From: an uncultured bacterium | GTDB taxonomy: Bacteria; Bacillota; Clostridia; Oscillospirales; Acutalibacteraceae | NCBI GenBank assembly: GCA_905215055.1 | Contig: CAJMOH010000003.1 | Location: forward strand, 1 to 64,000 | Reading direction: 5' to 3' | DNA length: 64,000 bases | Shown here: in pieces, positions 1 through 9,227 of the stretch | Position numbering within the stretch: position 1 is the first letter of the stretch | Layout: the number at the start of each line of letters is the position of its first letter | Made by a program: the position numbers and the translations under genes | The notes under the pieces: generated by a model | Databases searched by the model: none | What the model saw: the letters and a program-made list of their open reading frames with translations, nothing else | What the model was told of the DNA's origin: nothing

Positions 1-518
1 AAATAAAAGGGCGACGGATTTATTTTTATATTATTGATTAGCGAAGCTGTAGCATCTACGCCGCCAGTGAAAAAAATAGTTGTTTTTCCGGTTTTGGGAT
101 ATTCATTGACCTCCAATTTTTCAACCACAAGCCGACCGCCAAATTTGACGGAAGGATAAACCCTTTTAAATCCCAATTTTATCTCATCAAGACAATCATA
201 AAAATTCTTATCGAGTGTCTTAATATACATCACCGAATCAGACAGCCAAACAAGTGGAATCAAATTCATCACAAAAGGAACATTCAAAATACTCTCAGGA
301 ACACTCCCCAAATCAATGGTATCCGCATATTCGAAAAAAAAGTGCTGATCTGGAGCAAAAAATTGCAACAGCTCCTCCGTCATATCGTAATTAAAATCTA
401 TTCGGTTTTTTCTAGCAGTTGAACTGTTAAGGATTATTACTCCCCCCCTTCTCGGATCTGATTTTATTTGATTTTCCAGTCTCATTGCAAACTCATCAGA
501 TTTTCCCGAATGTCGCAT
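1..518 (-). CDS. PP-loop (N-type ATP pyrophosphatase) domain protein, C-terminus outside window
   Basis: Reverse-strand reading frame that is open from base 518 to the window edge, so the C-terminal part is missing. The last visible residues contain FFTGGVDATASL, which resembles the PP-loop ATP-binding motif SGGVDS of asparagine-synthase-like and tRNA-modifying ATP pyrophosphatases. Such proteins of unknown role occur in capsule loci. The ATG at 518-516 follows an AAAGGAG about 13 bases upstream, a rather long spacing. The same frame stays open upstream to base 665, where it encodes the C-terminal end of a decayed LicD protein, so the two coding segments are in frame with each other. The start is therefore uncertain. 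Seen: open frame and motif. Inferred: family. A role in EPS decoration is only suggested by position at the distal end of the EPS operon. Confidence 0.5.
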   Translation of the reverse strand, partial: MRHSGKSDEFAMRLENQIKSDPRRGGVIILNSSTARKNRIDFNYDMTEELLQFFAPDQHFFFEYADTIDLGSVPESILNVPFVMNLIPLVWLSDSVMYIKTLDKNFYDCLDEIKLGFKRVYPSVKFGGRLVVEKLEVNEYPKTGKTTIFFTGGVDATASLINNIKINPSPFY

Positions 519-1225
519 TTCTTCGTTCTCTCTCCTTTGCATCAAATAGTCACCATATACACTCATAAGATATTCTTGAGGTTTTTTCGGAGCGCAGAAT
601 TCATTTCCTCCAAAGGATATGAATATTGGTTTATCGAAAAACTCTCGTGGATAAAAAATTTCTGGTCACTGTTCCCTCTCGCCAACAAGTCCAATTGGCA
701 CTATTTGCTATCGAGAACTTTTTTATTGCTTTGTCGATCCTACATACAATATACCGTATAGGGATCGTCCATATTTCGGTTAATATAACGCGTTTTAACA
801 CGTTATAACTTCTATACGTTTTTATACATTGTCTGATTAAGATATAACAATTTTTTTAACGGCTAATCCTTTTCACATGTTTTAATGCATTTGATTCAAG
901 ATTTCCTACTCAATCAATTAGACAAATATTAATCACAACCAACGTAGAACTGTCGATGTTAAGGTGTTCATCTATAAGGTGAATCACCGGATTTTTACGA
1001 TTTACCAACTTTATGTAAGGAAAATAATATTCTTTTTATGTGAAATACTTTTTTTCAATTAGATACACCATCATATTCGGCAACAAAACGTTCATAATCT
1101 ACCCTTGGCATCGCAACATCAACATTATCATCCCATGGAATAAATCCCTTTTCTCTTACAGCACCGAGTAGCGTTCCACCAACCATATAATATGTCAATC
1201 CGTGCTTAACACAAAAGGAGAGGAA
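519..1225 (-). pseudogene. Decayed licD-family phosphotransferase gene
   Basis: This stretch looks empty, but reverse-strand translation in three frames gives consecutive pieces of a LicD protein, the family that transfers phosphocholine or similar groups to surface glycans. Frame one (1225-1055) reads YYMVGGTLLGAVREKGF and IPWDDNVDVAMPRVDY, the hallmark GTLLGavR and PWDDdiDv motifs with the nucleotidyltransferase acidic residues, and then stops. Frame two (1017-634) continues with internal stops at 912-910 and 858-856. Frame three (665-519) carries the C-terminal FYPREFFDKPIF and EYLMSVYGDYLM motifs typical of LicD. There are at least two frameshifts and several stops, and the N-terminus before FLSFCVKHG is missing. 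It is a clear pseudogene at the distal end of the EPS operon; the recognition rests on motifs, not a search. Confidence 0.7.
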
Positions 1226-1279
1226 TTATTGAGTTATGGTATATATATATTGAATCTATTTTAAACTAATCGTTCCCAC

Positions 1280-2815
1280 TCATGAATGCCTCCTAAATTT
1301 ACGGAATATATCTGTAACCAAAGTTTTCTCATAAGAGCTCAATGCAATTAAATACGTAATCCCGCAATATAACATCGTATAAACCAAACAATATAACAAA
1401 AGAATAGGATATGTTGTAGCAGGAAAAATGCCAAGCGTAAATTGTGTTGCAACATACAATATAGTTACAGTTATTAATAGAGGTATGTATATCTTCATCA
1501 TATCTATCCAGAACTTTCTGATTTTAATGCCAACACACTTACTATAATAAAGATTGAACACAATCTGCTTAACAAGCCAGCCTAAAAAAAATGCAAGCGC
1601 ACACCCTAAAAGGCCAAACCGCATTGTCATTAGAACAGTTAATAGCACTTTAACTACGGATACAATCATGCTTAATAGAGCACGTATTTTGTGAAGATTC
1701 ATTGCCTGCATCAGCGAATTGAACATAGATTGCGAAGCACCAATAACTTCGGTCAAAAGGACAATAACCGTCAGCCAATATGCTTCACGGTATTCCACTC
1801 CAACCCACCGAAGAATAAACGGCTCACCAATCGCCAAGAATCCGCCAAAAATAAGCCCCGCAATAAGAACCTGTATGCGGCCTGTCCTAACAAGATCATT
1901 TGAAAGTTCCTCGGTGATCTCATTTGCTTTAGATACAATTTTAGTATATCTCGGAAGATAAAAACCGGAGAGAACATTAGCAAAGTTATATGAATATGTA
2001 TGAAATTGCATGACCACGGCATAGACAGCAACAGCTGTTTCTGTCATAACTATGCTTATTATAACTTTATCTGAATTCATCATGAGTTGTGTAGCAAGGG
2101 AATTAATAAATACGAAAATCGTAAACGAAAGTATCTTTTTGAAAAGATCATGGTCATACCCTTTCAGGTCAAAAGATATCCTGTATTTATTCAGACAAAA
2201 GATCATTTGCACCAAACCGAAAACTAAGCTGATCGCCGTAGTAACCACAAGCATGCCAATTGAACGAAATCCAAGGAAAAGTATAGCAAGCATACCCGCC
2301 GGTCCTAAAATAGTTCGAATAAGAGTAATTATTTTGAGAAAAATATAATCCTCATGTGCAATAATAATTGAATCAAAGATGCTGAATACAAAGGTTATGA
2401 CGAGATTAACGACTGCAATAGCAAACAGTATTTTTATAAGCCGTAGATTATCAAGCGAATAGTCTGCGTAAATCACATCAAGAAATACAAACAATACCGC
2501 TGCTACGATGCAACACACTACTGCAATACCAAGATACATTTTAAAAAACATTCCATTAATCAGTCTCTGTCCATTGGTATTGTTTTCTTCGATATATTTG
2601 GAATTATACCTTGTTGCTGTCGTTCCGATTCCCATCTCAGACATTTGTAAATAGGAGATCAATGATTGGACAATCGAATACAACCCATATTCGGACGGAC
2701 CTAATTTATTGAGCATAATCGGAACGTATACAAAGGAGATGACGATACTCAAAAACTGAGTTATGTAAGTAAGTATTGCTCCAATTTTAATATTTTTTCT
2801 ACTTGAAATATCCAC
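1280..2815 (-). CDS. Polysaccharide flippase (Wzx-like, MOP/PST superfamily)
   Basis: About 511 residues with roughly 12-14 hydrophobic segments and short loops, the usual size for Wzx flippases that move lipid-linked repeat units across the membrane. The N-terminus (KIGAILTYITQFLSIVISF, then LGPSEYGLYSI) matches the family pattern of a first helix followed by a GxxEyGly turn. I chose the GTG start at 2815 because GGAAAGG lies about 9 bases upstream; an in-frame TTG at 2833 would add six residues. The gene is AT-rich like the other distal EPS genes, which together with its specificity role suggests horizontal exchange of this half of the locus. Function is inferred from topology and context with the Wzy-like polymerase at 6.2-7.4 kb. 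Confidence 0.85.
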   Translation of the reverse strand: MDISSRKNIKIGAILTYITQFLSIVISFVYVPIMLNKLGPSEYGLYSIVQSLISYLQMSEMGIGTTATRYNSKYIEENNTNGQRLINGMFFKMYLGIAVVCCIVAAVLFVFLDVIYADYSLDNLRLIKILFAIAVVNLVITFVFSIFDSIIIAHEDYIFLKIITLIRTILGPAGMLAILFLGFRSIGMLVVTTAISLVFGLVQMIFCLNKYRISFDLKGYDHDLFKKILSFTIFVFINSLATQLMMNSDKVIISIVMTETAVAVYAVVMQFHTYSYNFANVLSGFYLPRYTKIVSKANEITEELSNDLVRTGRIQVLIAGLIFGGFLAIGEPFILRWVGVEYREAYWLTVIVLLTEVIGASQSMFNSLMQAMNLHKIRALLSMIVSVVKVLLTVLMTMRFGLLGCALAFFLGWLVKQIVFNLYYSKCVGIKIRKFWIDMMKIYIPLLITVTILYVATQFTLGIFPATTYPILLLYCLVYTMLYCGITYLIALSSYEKTLVTDIFRKFRRHS

Positions 2816-2893
2816 GATTCTTATCCTTTCCAACGTACGGGAATTCCAAACGGGCGCTTAACGAAACAAAATAGTCTCCCCCCTATTGTTCTT

Positions 2894-3463
2894 TTATCTA
2901 TTTCTCAAAACCCTCTCAGGGTGATCAGCAATTTTCTGACGTATATTTCCTGAAGAATCAAAACCCATATGACCATATTTTTTAATATATCCTTCCCAAT
3001 CACCAATTTTACGTGCAGGATTCCCGGCAATGATAATACTACTCTCCATAAAAGATTTTGTTACAATACTACCACTTCCGACAATCACACGATCCGCTAG
3101 TGTAACCCCTGGAAGAATTAATGACCGTGCACCGATAAAACAATTATTTCCAATATGGATTTCTCCAAAAATATCAGATTTGTCGTTTAATATACGATCA
3201 ATAGAATTATCATGTGTGACAAACTGCACATCATTTGAAATCGTAACATTGTTTCCAATGAATATTAGGTATCCTTCTGGTGTTGTGATGTCCGAATATA
3301 TACAACAGTTTTCTCCAATGGTAATGCCATTCTTCAAAAAATAGTGCTTAGTTATTTTTTTGAATATTGCAAGGGATTTTGGAGGAGAAAAAGCTAGATC
3401 TACGAATTTGCACTTTAATTTTAATACAAACCACCCTATTCTCATAATATATTTCTTCCCCAT
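2894..3463 (-). CDS. Hexapeptide-repeat acyltransferase (CysE/LacA/NodL-like)
   Basis: A 189-residue protein with imperfect hexapeptide turns between about residues 45 and 165 (IGENCCIYSD, IGNNVTISND, IGNNCFIGARSLILPGVTLADRVIVGSGSIVTKSF), forming a left-handed beta helix. The invariant-type His in VTHDN (about residue 79) and the closing GNPARKIGDWEGY are typical of maltose/galactoside-type O-acetyltransferases that use acetyl-CoA. It lies one base from the glycosyltransferase upstream and is likely translated with it. In the EPS operon it most likely O-acetylates a sugar of the repeat unit; the acceptor cannot be told. A role as the N-acetyltransferase for a bacillosamine-type sugar is less likely because it lacks the PglD N-terminal nucleotide-binding half. 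Confidence 0.85.
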   Translation of the reverse strand: MGKKYIMRIGWFVLKLKCKFVDLAFSPPKSLAIFKKITKHYFLKNGITIGENCCIYSDITTPEGYLIFIGNNVTISNDVQFVTHDNSIDRILNDKSDIFGEIHIGNNCFIGARSLILPGVTLADRVIVGSGSIVTKSFMESSIIIAGNPARKIGDWEGYIKKYGHMGFDSSGNIRQKIADHPERVLRNR

Positions 3464-3464
3464 T

Positions 3465-4622
3465 TCATGTATTCTTTAGTTTGCCAAAATCATAAGAAAA
3501 AGGTCCATTTTTTGGAATTGGAAACAATCCACCATTCAGTTTCGCCTTGGCAAAAGCATACAGTCTGCCTGCTGCAACATTCGCATTCCACATATCTGAT
3601 ATAGTCAAATATGCATTCTTTCCCATTTTCTCACACATTATATCAGAGCTGAGAAGTTTTTTTACATAGTAAAACAATTCATCATTGTTACCCGATGAAT
3701 ATATATATCCATTTTCGCCATGTCTCACAAGATATGGAACCGAACCGATGGCATGACTTGCAACAACAGCGCAGCCGCTATTCATTGCTTCATTCAATAC
3801 TGCGCCCCAGCCCTCATTGCGATCAGATGTAAACAGGAAAATCTGAGATAGCTGCATGTGCTCTCGAACATCTTCCGGCGACATGGAACCAAGCATACGA
3901 ACATTATCCTTAAGATTATTCTTACTAATTAACCTTTTTAGATAATCTTCTAACTCGCCGCTTCCTATCATATTTAATTCAAACTGATACCCTTCGTCCT
4001 TCAGCCGCTTTGCAATATAAATGGGCACCTCAGGATGCTTCAATTCTATAAGTCTTGCAACCCATAGAATTGAAGCAGAACGCTTCCATTTCATCAGGTT
4101 ATTTATATCCGAATATTTTCTCACCTCAGGAAAATATCCCCATCTAAATTTTCTTCCGGGAAAGGCAAGAATTCGATTACTGTCGGCTGCTGTATATGCA
4201 CTAGCACAAAGTTGATAAAAATTTTCGTTTCCTGTAAGTGTAAAGTCACGGATGGCTCTCCACACATCCCCCGGATGATTCCAAAATCCTTTTTTAAACC
4301 ATCGTTCATTATAAGTGAATGTCAGTTTTTTTTCCTTTAAACGTTGTCGAACAAATGAGATCGGGGCAGAACCAATAATCACCGTATCACTATCATAGCA
4401 AAGTTTCTCAGCCGTCTGAATATCTTTTTCCTCAATTGCTTCCCTATAATATGACAGATGATCAAACTCATATTTATATCCCAATCTTATCCGGTCGTCA
4501 GGAACTTTTTCAGTTGCGATAAATTTGAATTCCACATCAGGGATAGCTACAAATGCATCACAGAGCGGTATTTGATGGTGGTTAAGAAAATTCGAGACAA
4601 AGGTAATCGTCATTTCTTTCAT
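3465..4622 (-). CDS. Glycosyltransferase family 4
   Basis: A 385-residue GT-B enzyme. The C-terminal Rossmann half has the GT4 pattern: SASILWVARLIELKHPEV, then LNMIGSGELEDYL, then the donor-binding ExxxxxxxE region (about residues 290-300) in FLFTSDRNEGWGAVLNEAM, followed by GCAVVASHAIGSVPYLV. The N-terminal half (FVSNFLNHHQIPLCDAF) is the acceptor side. The ATG at 4622 is preferred because GGGAAGG sits 6 bases upstream. It should add one sugar to the lipid-linked repeat at the cytoplasmic face of the membrane. Donor and acceptor are unknown. An AT-rich gap separates it from the next upstream gene. Confidence 0.85.
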   Translation of the reverse strand: MKEMTITFVSNFLNHHQIPLCDAFVAIPDVEFKFIATEKVPDDRIRLGYKYEFDHLSYYREAIEEKDIQTAEKLCYDSDTVIIGSAPISFVRQRLKEKKLTFTYNERWFKKGFWNHPGDVWRAIRDFTLTGNENFYQLCASAYTAADSNRILAFPGRKFRWGYFPEVRKYSDINNLMKWKRSASILWVARLIELKHPEVPIYIAKRLKDEGYQFELNMIGSGELEDYLKRLISKNNLKDNVRMLGSMSPEDVREHMQLSQIFLFTSDRNEGWGAVLNEAMNSGCAVVASHAIGSVPYLVRHGENGYIYSSGNNDELFYYVKKLLSSDIMCEKMGKNAYLTISDMWNANVAAGRLYAFAKAKLNGGLFPIPKNGPFSYDFGKLKNT

Positions 4623-4945
4623 CCACATCCTTCCCATATGATTTATATTTTTTATCAATGTTTGTTTTTAGAGATAGGCAATATCTTGGGTACAAATCGG
4701 CACTACTATAATATTTTTCAATATTTTTATTAGTATGTAGAAGCATTCCAATATTACAGCACACTTAAAACATTGTCATTGATATCTAACAATAATAAAT
4801 TCAGGAATTCACTACATTTCACATATTTATCCTAAAGATTACAATCAAGATCATCAACAAAAAGTGATATCTACACTTTAAATCATTTGTTATTAAAAAA
4901 TCATTCAAATGGAAATTCAAGTAATCCAAAAGAAAACAAATCTCA
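4623..4945. other. AT-rich intergenic gap inside the EPS operon
   Basis: About 320 bases between two glycosyltransferase genes. I see no reading frame with coding character, no convincing hairpin terminator and no sigma-70-type promoter. It is markedly AT-rich and may mark a cassette junction. Confidence 0.5.
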
Positions 4946-6169
4946 TCACAAGTTTCTATCAAGATTATGTTTTATTATGTCTATATATAATTTACAGTAC
5001 TGCTCACTTAAATAAGCTTCATCAAAATTTTTTGCTCTTTCTAAACACATATGCTCGGAAAATGGTTTTTCAGTGCATACACGTCGTATCTCACTTTCCA
5101 TTGCATCAATATCATTAAAAGGAACTACTACACCGCTATGTGCATCAGGAATTTCTGGACTTCCTCCAGTTTCAAAAGTTACAACAGGTGTACCGCATGC
5201 AATTGCCTCCATGTTAACAGTAGGATAAGTGTCTCCTCGGCTAGGGTTGACAAATACGTCCGCAGCCGAATATAACTGGGCCAGTTCTGCTTTATTTCTA
5301 GTCCGATGAATTGACAATATGCTAGCTGGAATCATTTCATCATTTAGCACTTCTGTACCAGCTAAAATCACCTTATAATCTAATCCAAGCCGTTTTGATA
5401 ATTCAATCATAACATCTAGGCCTTTTTCATCATTCCAGCCATTTGATACTCCAAGAACAATGTATTTTTCTTTAATGCCATACTTTATTCTAGTATTATT
5501 TTCACATGGTTTGAACACAGAAAGGTCAATACCATTATGAATTACTTGTATTTTAAGATCTTTCAAGTATGACAGTTTTACCAGATTGCTGAGCCAATAT
5601 GATGGCGTAATAATAGTCATGTTTATCGGCAATCCAAAAAGCTTCTGTTTAAGCTTCCAAAGTGATGCACTTTTATCGCGGTATGTCCACATAGAATCGC
5701 TTCGATAAATTGGACAATTCCCGCATCCAGTTTTCCAACGTTCACAACCAATAATTGAAAAATGTGGACAATGTCCTGTAATAGACCAACAATCATGTAG
5801 TGTCCAAATCACAGGAATTTTTTTCTTCGCAATAAAGCGAAATAACATAGACAAATTCAGGTAGCTGGAATGAATATTATGCATATGAATCAAATCCGGT
5901 TGCAACTTTTTGATACGCCAAAGCATTCGTGTAGTTGCAATATGCGAACCACAATCATTCATACCAGAAAGCATACACAAACGGCGGCTGATTCGCCGCA
6001 TATAATAATTTCCAATCAATACATCATGATCGTCAAGCTTTCCCTCATGTTCATCGGGGAAAAAATGCCATGTTTCTATATCATACTCTCTAGCTCTTTC
6101 AGCAATACTATTAGCAATATTACCAGTACTTCCATATTTGGACAGATTAATCGTTACAATTTTTATCAC
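4946..6169 (-). CDS. Glycosyltransferase family 4
   Basis: A 407-residue GT-B enzyme. It begins IKIVTINLSKYGSTGNIA, then LQPDLIHMHNIHSSYLNL, then a cysteine-rich loop GHCPHFSIIGCERWKTGCG, a combination common in capsule GT4 enzymes. The donor half has VLGVSNGWNDEKGLD, VILAGTE, and FVNPSRGDTYPTVNMEAIACGTPVVTF with the two acidic residues of the GT4 ExxxxxxE-like motif (D/E at about 318-326). The start is a GTG with GGAGG 7 bases upstream; it overlaps the Wzy stop by four bases, so translation is coupled. The three to four closely spaced Cys residues could bind a metal or be structural. Sugar specificity is not visible. Confidence 0.88.
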   Translation of the reverse strand: MIKIVTINLSKYGSTGNIANSIAERAREYDIETWHFFPDEHEGKLDDHDVLIGNYYMRRISRRLCMLSGMNDCGSHIATTRMLWRIKKLQPDLIHMHNIHSSYLNLSMLFRFIAKKKIPVIWTLHDCWSITGHCPHFSIIGCERWKTGCGNCPIYRSDSMWTYRDKSASLWKLKQKLFGLPINMTIITPSYWLSNLVKLSYLKDLKIQVIHNGIDLSVFKPCENNTRIKYGIKEKYIVLGVSNGWNDEKGLDVMIELSKRLGLDYKVILAGTEVLNDEMIPASILSIHRTRNKAELAQLYSAADVFVNPSRGDTYPTVNMEAIACGTPVVTFETGGSPEIPDAHSGVVVPFNDIDAMESEIRRVCTEKPFSEHMCLERAKNFDEAYLSEQYCKLYIDIIKHNLDRNL

Positions 6170-7398
6170 TGTTGTACCTCCATGCTGGGAGAAAGCTTAA
6201 TTATACAAATAGAGAAAGCAAATAGAACTGTCATATTTAAATAAAGTATTACTGGATTTACTAATGCAATTAAAGCAAAAATAATCCAAACCACTTTTAC
6301 AATAGGTGGAATACTTACATTTCTTTTTTGTCCCAGTGTAAAACGGTAAAAACAGTGAAAAATCCATACAAAAATTGAAAAACCAACGATTCCAGAACTT
6401 GCTAGGATATCAATGATATATGAGTGCCCCGAGAGCCTTCCCCCATTAGAAAAGAGGAGTGAGCGCATACCAAAAACAGGATTGCTCAAAAATGTCTGAA
6501 TTCCCTGTATCATCAAATCTATTCTTTCTGTTGTAGTATTAGTATGTACTGATTTCCCAGCAAGTATCTGTGATACCTGCAATAAACGATCTGACACATA
6601 GTCAAGTGGGATTATTTCACTTAGTCTACGAAAAATAACTGATGGCAACGAACCGCCAAAAACGAGCCATACCAATAAAAAACAAATGCAGATAAGCGCC
6701 ATAATACGCGGCCATTTCATGAAAAGCAACAAAATGAAAGCAAGAATGACTCCAATTAATGCAAAAGTATATTGACTTTGAAAAATCACTAGGATATAGC
6801 AACACATAGAAAAAACGTTAACTATTCGCATAATTCCATGTGAATGTTTCGCCATCCAGAGAACAAATGGTATCATCATAACAAGCGAATATATATAATC
6901 AAATCCACCTATGTTCATTCTACTGTAGAGATCCCCAATCTCTGTGGAAGTGGCTAACTCCCTGCTTGCCATGGGATAAATTTTCAGTCCTAAATAGGTC
7001 GTGATACTTGTAACCGCAGCAAGAATAATTCCCCATTGTAAATAGTTGCGGTAAAAACTCTTATCTATAAAACTAATATTGAGAAGCGCAGCAATAAGAA
7101 TTGGCATTAGCGCAATGACCTTATCAAGCACTGAAGAAAAAAAAGTATAATTACGATGAATAAAATACCAGTCAAAAAGAGCAACTGCGAGAATCAGCGG
7201 CACAATATGTACAAGGCTATCTTGCCCCTTTGAAGTTGAAAACAACAAAACAAGGACAAAAGCAACCGGAAATATGTTAATGTACCAACTGCAATAGTAG
7301 TCAACTACTGGCAAAAAGAAGATAAATAAACCACCATAACATGCCAAATAAAGAAGAATATTCTTTTTTTTCTTCAAATTTACTTCCATCCTATTCAT
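6166..7398 (-). CDS. Wzy-like O-antigen/EPS polymerase
   Basis: A 410-residue integral membrane protein with about 10-11 hydrophobic helices and one larger extracytoplasmic loop (about residues 240-320, containing RLSEIIPLDYVSDRLLQ and GHSYIIDILASSG). The GHSYIIDILASSGIVG stretch resembles the conserved loop-to-helix segment of the O-antigen ligase/polymerase family (Wzy_C-like). It would join repeat units on the outer face after Wzx flipping. It sits between two glycosyltransferases, 30 bases after the upstream gene and overlapping the downstream one. Wzy proteins have little sequence conservation, so the call rests on topology, size, the loop motif and context. Confidence 0.8.
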   Translation of the reverse strand: MNRMEVNLKKKKNILLYLACYGGLFIFFLPVVDYYCSWYINIFPVAFVLVLLFSTSKGQDSLVHIVPLILAVALFDWYFIHRNYTFFSSVLDKVIALMPILIAALLNISFIDKSFYRNYLQWGIILAAVTSITTYLGLKIYPMASRELATSTEIGDLYSRMNIGGFDYIYSLVMMIPFVLWMAKHSHGIMRIVNVFSMCCYILVIFQSQYTFALIGVILAFILLLFMKWPRIMALICICFLLVWLVFGGSLPSVIFRRLSEIIPLDYVSDRLLQVSQILAGKSVHTNTTTERIDLMIQGIQTFLSNPVFGMRSLLFSNGGRLSGHSYIIDILASSGIVGFSIFVWIFHCFYRFTLGQKRNVSIPPIVKVVWIIFALIALVNPVILYLNMTVLFAFSICIIKLSPSMEVQQ

Positions 7399-7428
7399 GT
7401 CTAAGGTTAACGATCCATCAGTACTTTC

Positions 7429-8391
7429 TTATGATACAATCTTTGTATGAATTCGAGCAATCAGTGCCAAAAAAAGGATCCACTTGCGTTTGACACAAAA
7501 TAAAAATATTCTTTTATATATTGGTAATCTTTTTAGATATAAATTCATATACCAATTAGGATAATATATTTCAAAACCTCTCAAAATATCAAAAAAAGCA
7601 GTTCTACTATACCTGCTCTTAAATAATGCAAGTATTGCTCCATACAATACATTACGAACTCCTATATACTCAATCTCTTTGGCATACTTTTCCCGATCTA
7701 AACTCTTTCTAGTATATTCGAAAGAATCTTGCAAACTCTGAATAACTTTATCCGAAGATGTAATAGAGAGAGAACCTACACGTTGATAATAATTGTAAAT
7801 CGGCTTTTTGATAAAACCATATTTTTTTGCTTTCCCAATAAGCACAGGAATTAAAGCCATATCTTCACCATTTCTAATTTCAGGAAAAGTCATATTATCG
7901 AATAATTCTCTTCGAAAAAGTCCTCCACAAAAACCATCGACTCCGACTGTCATTACACTCTTTTTATCACTATATACTGATACATCGCCAAGCATATCCT
8001 TATCTATGGTTTTCCCATCCGAGTAGACCAATCGATAATTGCAAAATACTATATCTATCTCTCCGCTCAATGTAGCATTATACATTTCTGATAAGTATGT
8101 CTTATCATACCAATCATCACTATCACAAAACGCACAATACTCTGCCCTTGAATTTGAAATACCCAATCGTCGTGCCAGAGAAGGACCTGTATTTTTCTCA
8201 TTTTTTAGCAGCCATCCTCTGATTCTATATTTTTCAATCAAAGCATGCACCACTTCCACAGTATTGTCAGTAGAAACATCGTCCACAAAAATCACTTCAA
8301 AATCATGAAAAGTCTGATTTGCAAACGATCTAATCGCTTTTTCGATGTATGATGCGGCATTGTAGCATGGTACGATCACTGAAATCTTCAT
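7429..8391 (-). CDS. Glycosyltransferase family 2
   Basis: A 320-residue GT-A enzyme. It starts MKISVIVPCYNAASYIEKAI, has FVDDVSTDNT (nucleotide binding), RRLGISNSRAEYCAFCDSDDWYD containing the DxD metal-binding motif near residue 93, and a variable C-terminal half ending in a basic amphipathic tail. The ATG at 8391 has GAGGAA about 8 bases upstream and overlaps the end of the preceding GT2 gene by four bases. It probably adds a sugar to the EPS repeat. The gene is AT-rich. Confidence 0.9.
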   Translation of the reverse strand: MKISVIVPCYNAASYIEKAIRSFANQTFHDFEVIFVDDVSTDNTVEVVHALIEKYRIRGWLLKNEKNTGPSLARRLGISNSRAEYCAFCDSDDWYDKTYLSEMYNATLSGEIDIVFCNYRLVYSDGKTIDKDMLGDVSVYSDKKSVMTVGVDGFCGGLFRRELFDNMTFPEIRNGEDMALIPVLIGKAKKYGFIKKPIYNYYQRVGSLSITSSDKVIQSLQDSFEYTRKSLDREKYAKEIEYIGVRNVLYGAILALFKSRYSRTAFFDILRGFEIYYPNWYMNLYLKRLPIYKRIFLFCVKRKWILFLALIARIHTKIVS

Positions 8392-9227
8392 TGACAATTC
8401 CTCTGTCTTGCAAATGTTCTAAATACCCAACCACGCAAACTGTTAGGTAAAGCAATCTGGACTATCCACCTTTTTAATACATTAAACAAATATGTGTGTC
8501 TATCAATCATTTTTCTTCTAAGCATGTATCTTTGGAGATATTTTTCGCTTTCGAAATACTTCCTGCCGCCACGTCGCTGGTACATATCATTTCCTGTACG
8601 TACATTTACAAGAACTGTACCTGTATTTGCCATAATGGCGTTGTTTTCTGCCATACGAATCCATAAATAGTAATCTTCATTCCAGAAAAGATCCTGATAA
8701 CCTCCAGCAGCCATGACAGCGCTCTTTCTAAACATCACGGACACATGGTTAAATGGACACCTGAATTTCATATATTTCTTAATTTCTGAATCATTCTTTG
8801 GAACTTTTCGATATGCCACAATGTTTTCTTCATGATCTACAAACTCGGCAATGTCACCACCAACGATATCAACTCTACTACCATTTTCAAAAAATGTTAA
8901 TTGTTCTTCAAAACGTGTTGGCAAAGAAATATCATCGCTATCCATTCTTGCAACGATACCATAGGACGTGTTTTCAACAGCAAGTTTAAGCGCATTTCCA
9001 AGTCCAGCATTTTCTTTTAGTCGAATAACCTTGAAAGGATCATACTTATTTACATACTTGTCAATTACCAAATTCAATGCATCTCCCACAGGACCATCGA
9101 CAACCAAAACAATCTCGTCTGGCTTGACTGTTTGTAGTTCAATGATACTAAAAAGAGCTTGATCAAAAAAACTTGGGTTGTCTTTCTTGTACACTGATAT
9201 TGCAACAGAAAACTTAGTTTCACCCAT
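8388..9227 (-). CDS. Glycosyltransferase family 2
   Basis: A 279-residue GT-A enzyme with KFSVAISVYKKDNPSFFDQAL at the N-terminus, EIVLVVDGPVGD, NAGLGNALKLAVENTSYG and ARMDSDDISLPTRFEEQL with the DxD motif near residue 98. The EDYYLWIRMAEN segment near residue 185 is the usual catalytic-base region of this subgroup (rhamnosyl/galactosyl-type transferases). It overlaps the upstream sugar transferase by 8 bases and the downstream GT2 by 4, so the three are one translational unit. Acceptor and donor are not predictable from sequence alone. Confidence 0.9.
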   Translation of the reverse strand: MGETKFSVAISVYKKDNPSFFDQALFSIIELQTVKPDEIVLVVDGPVGDALNLVIDKYVNKYDPFKVIRLKENAGLGNALKLAVENTSYGIVARMDSDDISLPTRFEEQLTFFENGSRVDIVGGDIAEFVDHEENIVAYRKVPKNDSEIKKYMKFRCPFNHVSVMFRKSAVMAAGGYQDLFWNEDYYLWIRMAENNAIMANTGTVLVNVRTGNDMYQRRGGRKYFESEKYLQRYMLRRKMIDRHTYLFNVLKRWIVQIALPNSLRGWVFRTFARQRNCQ

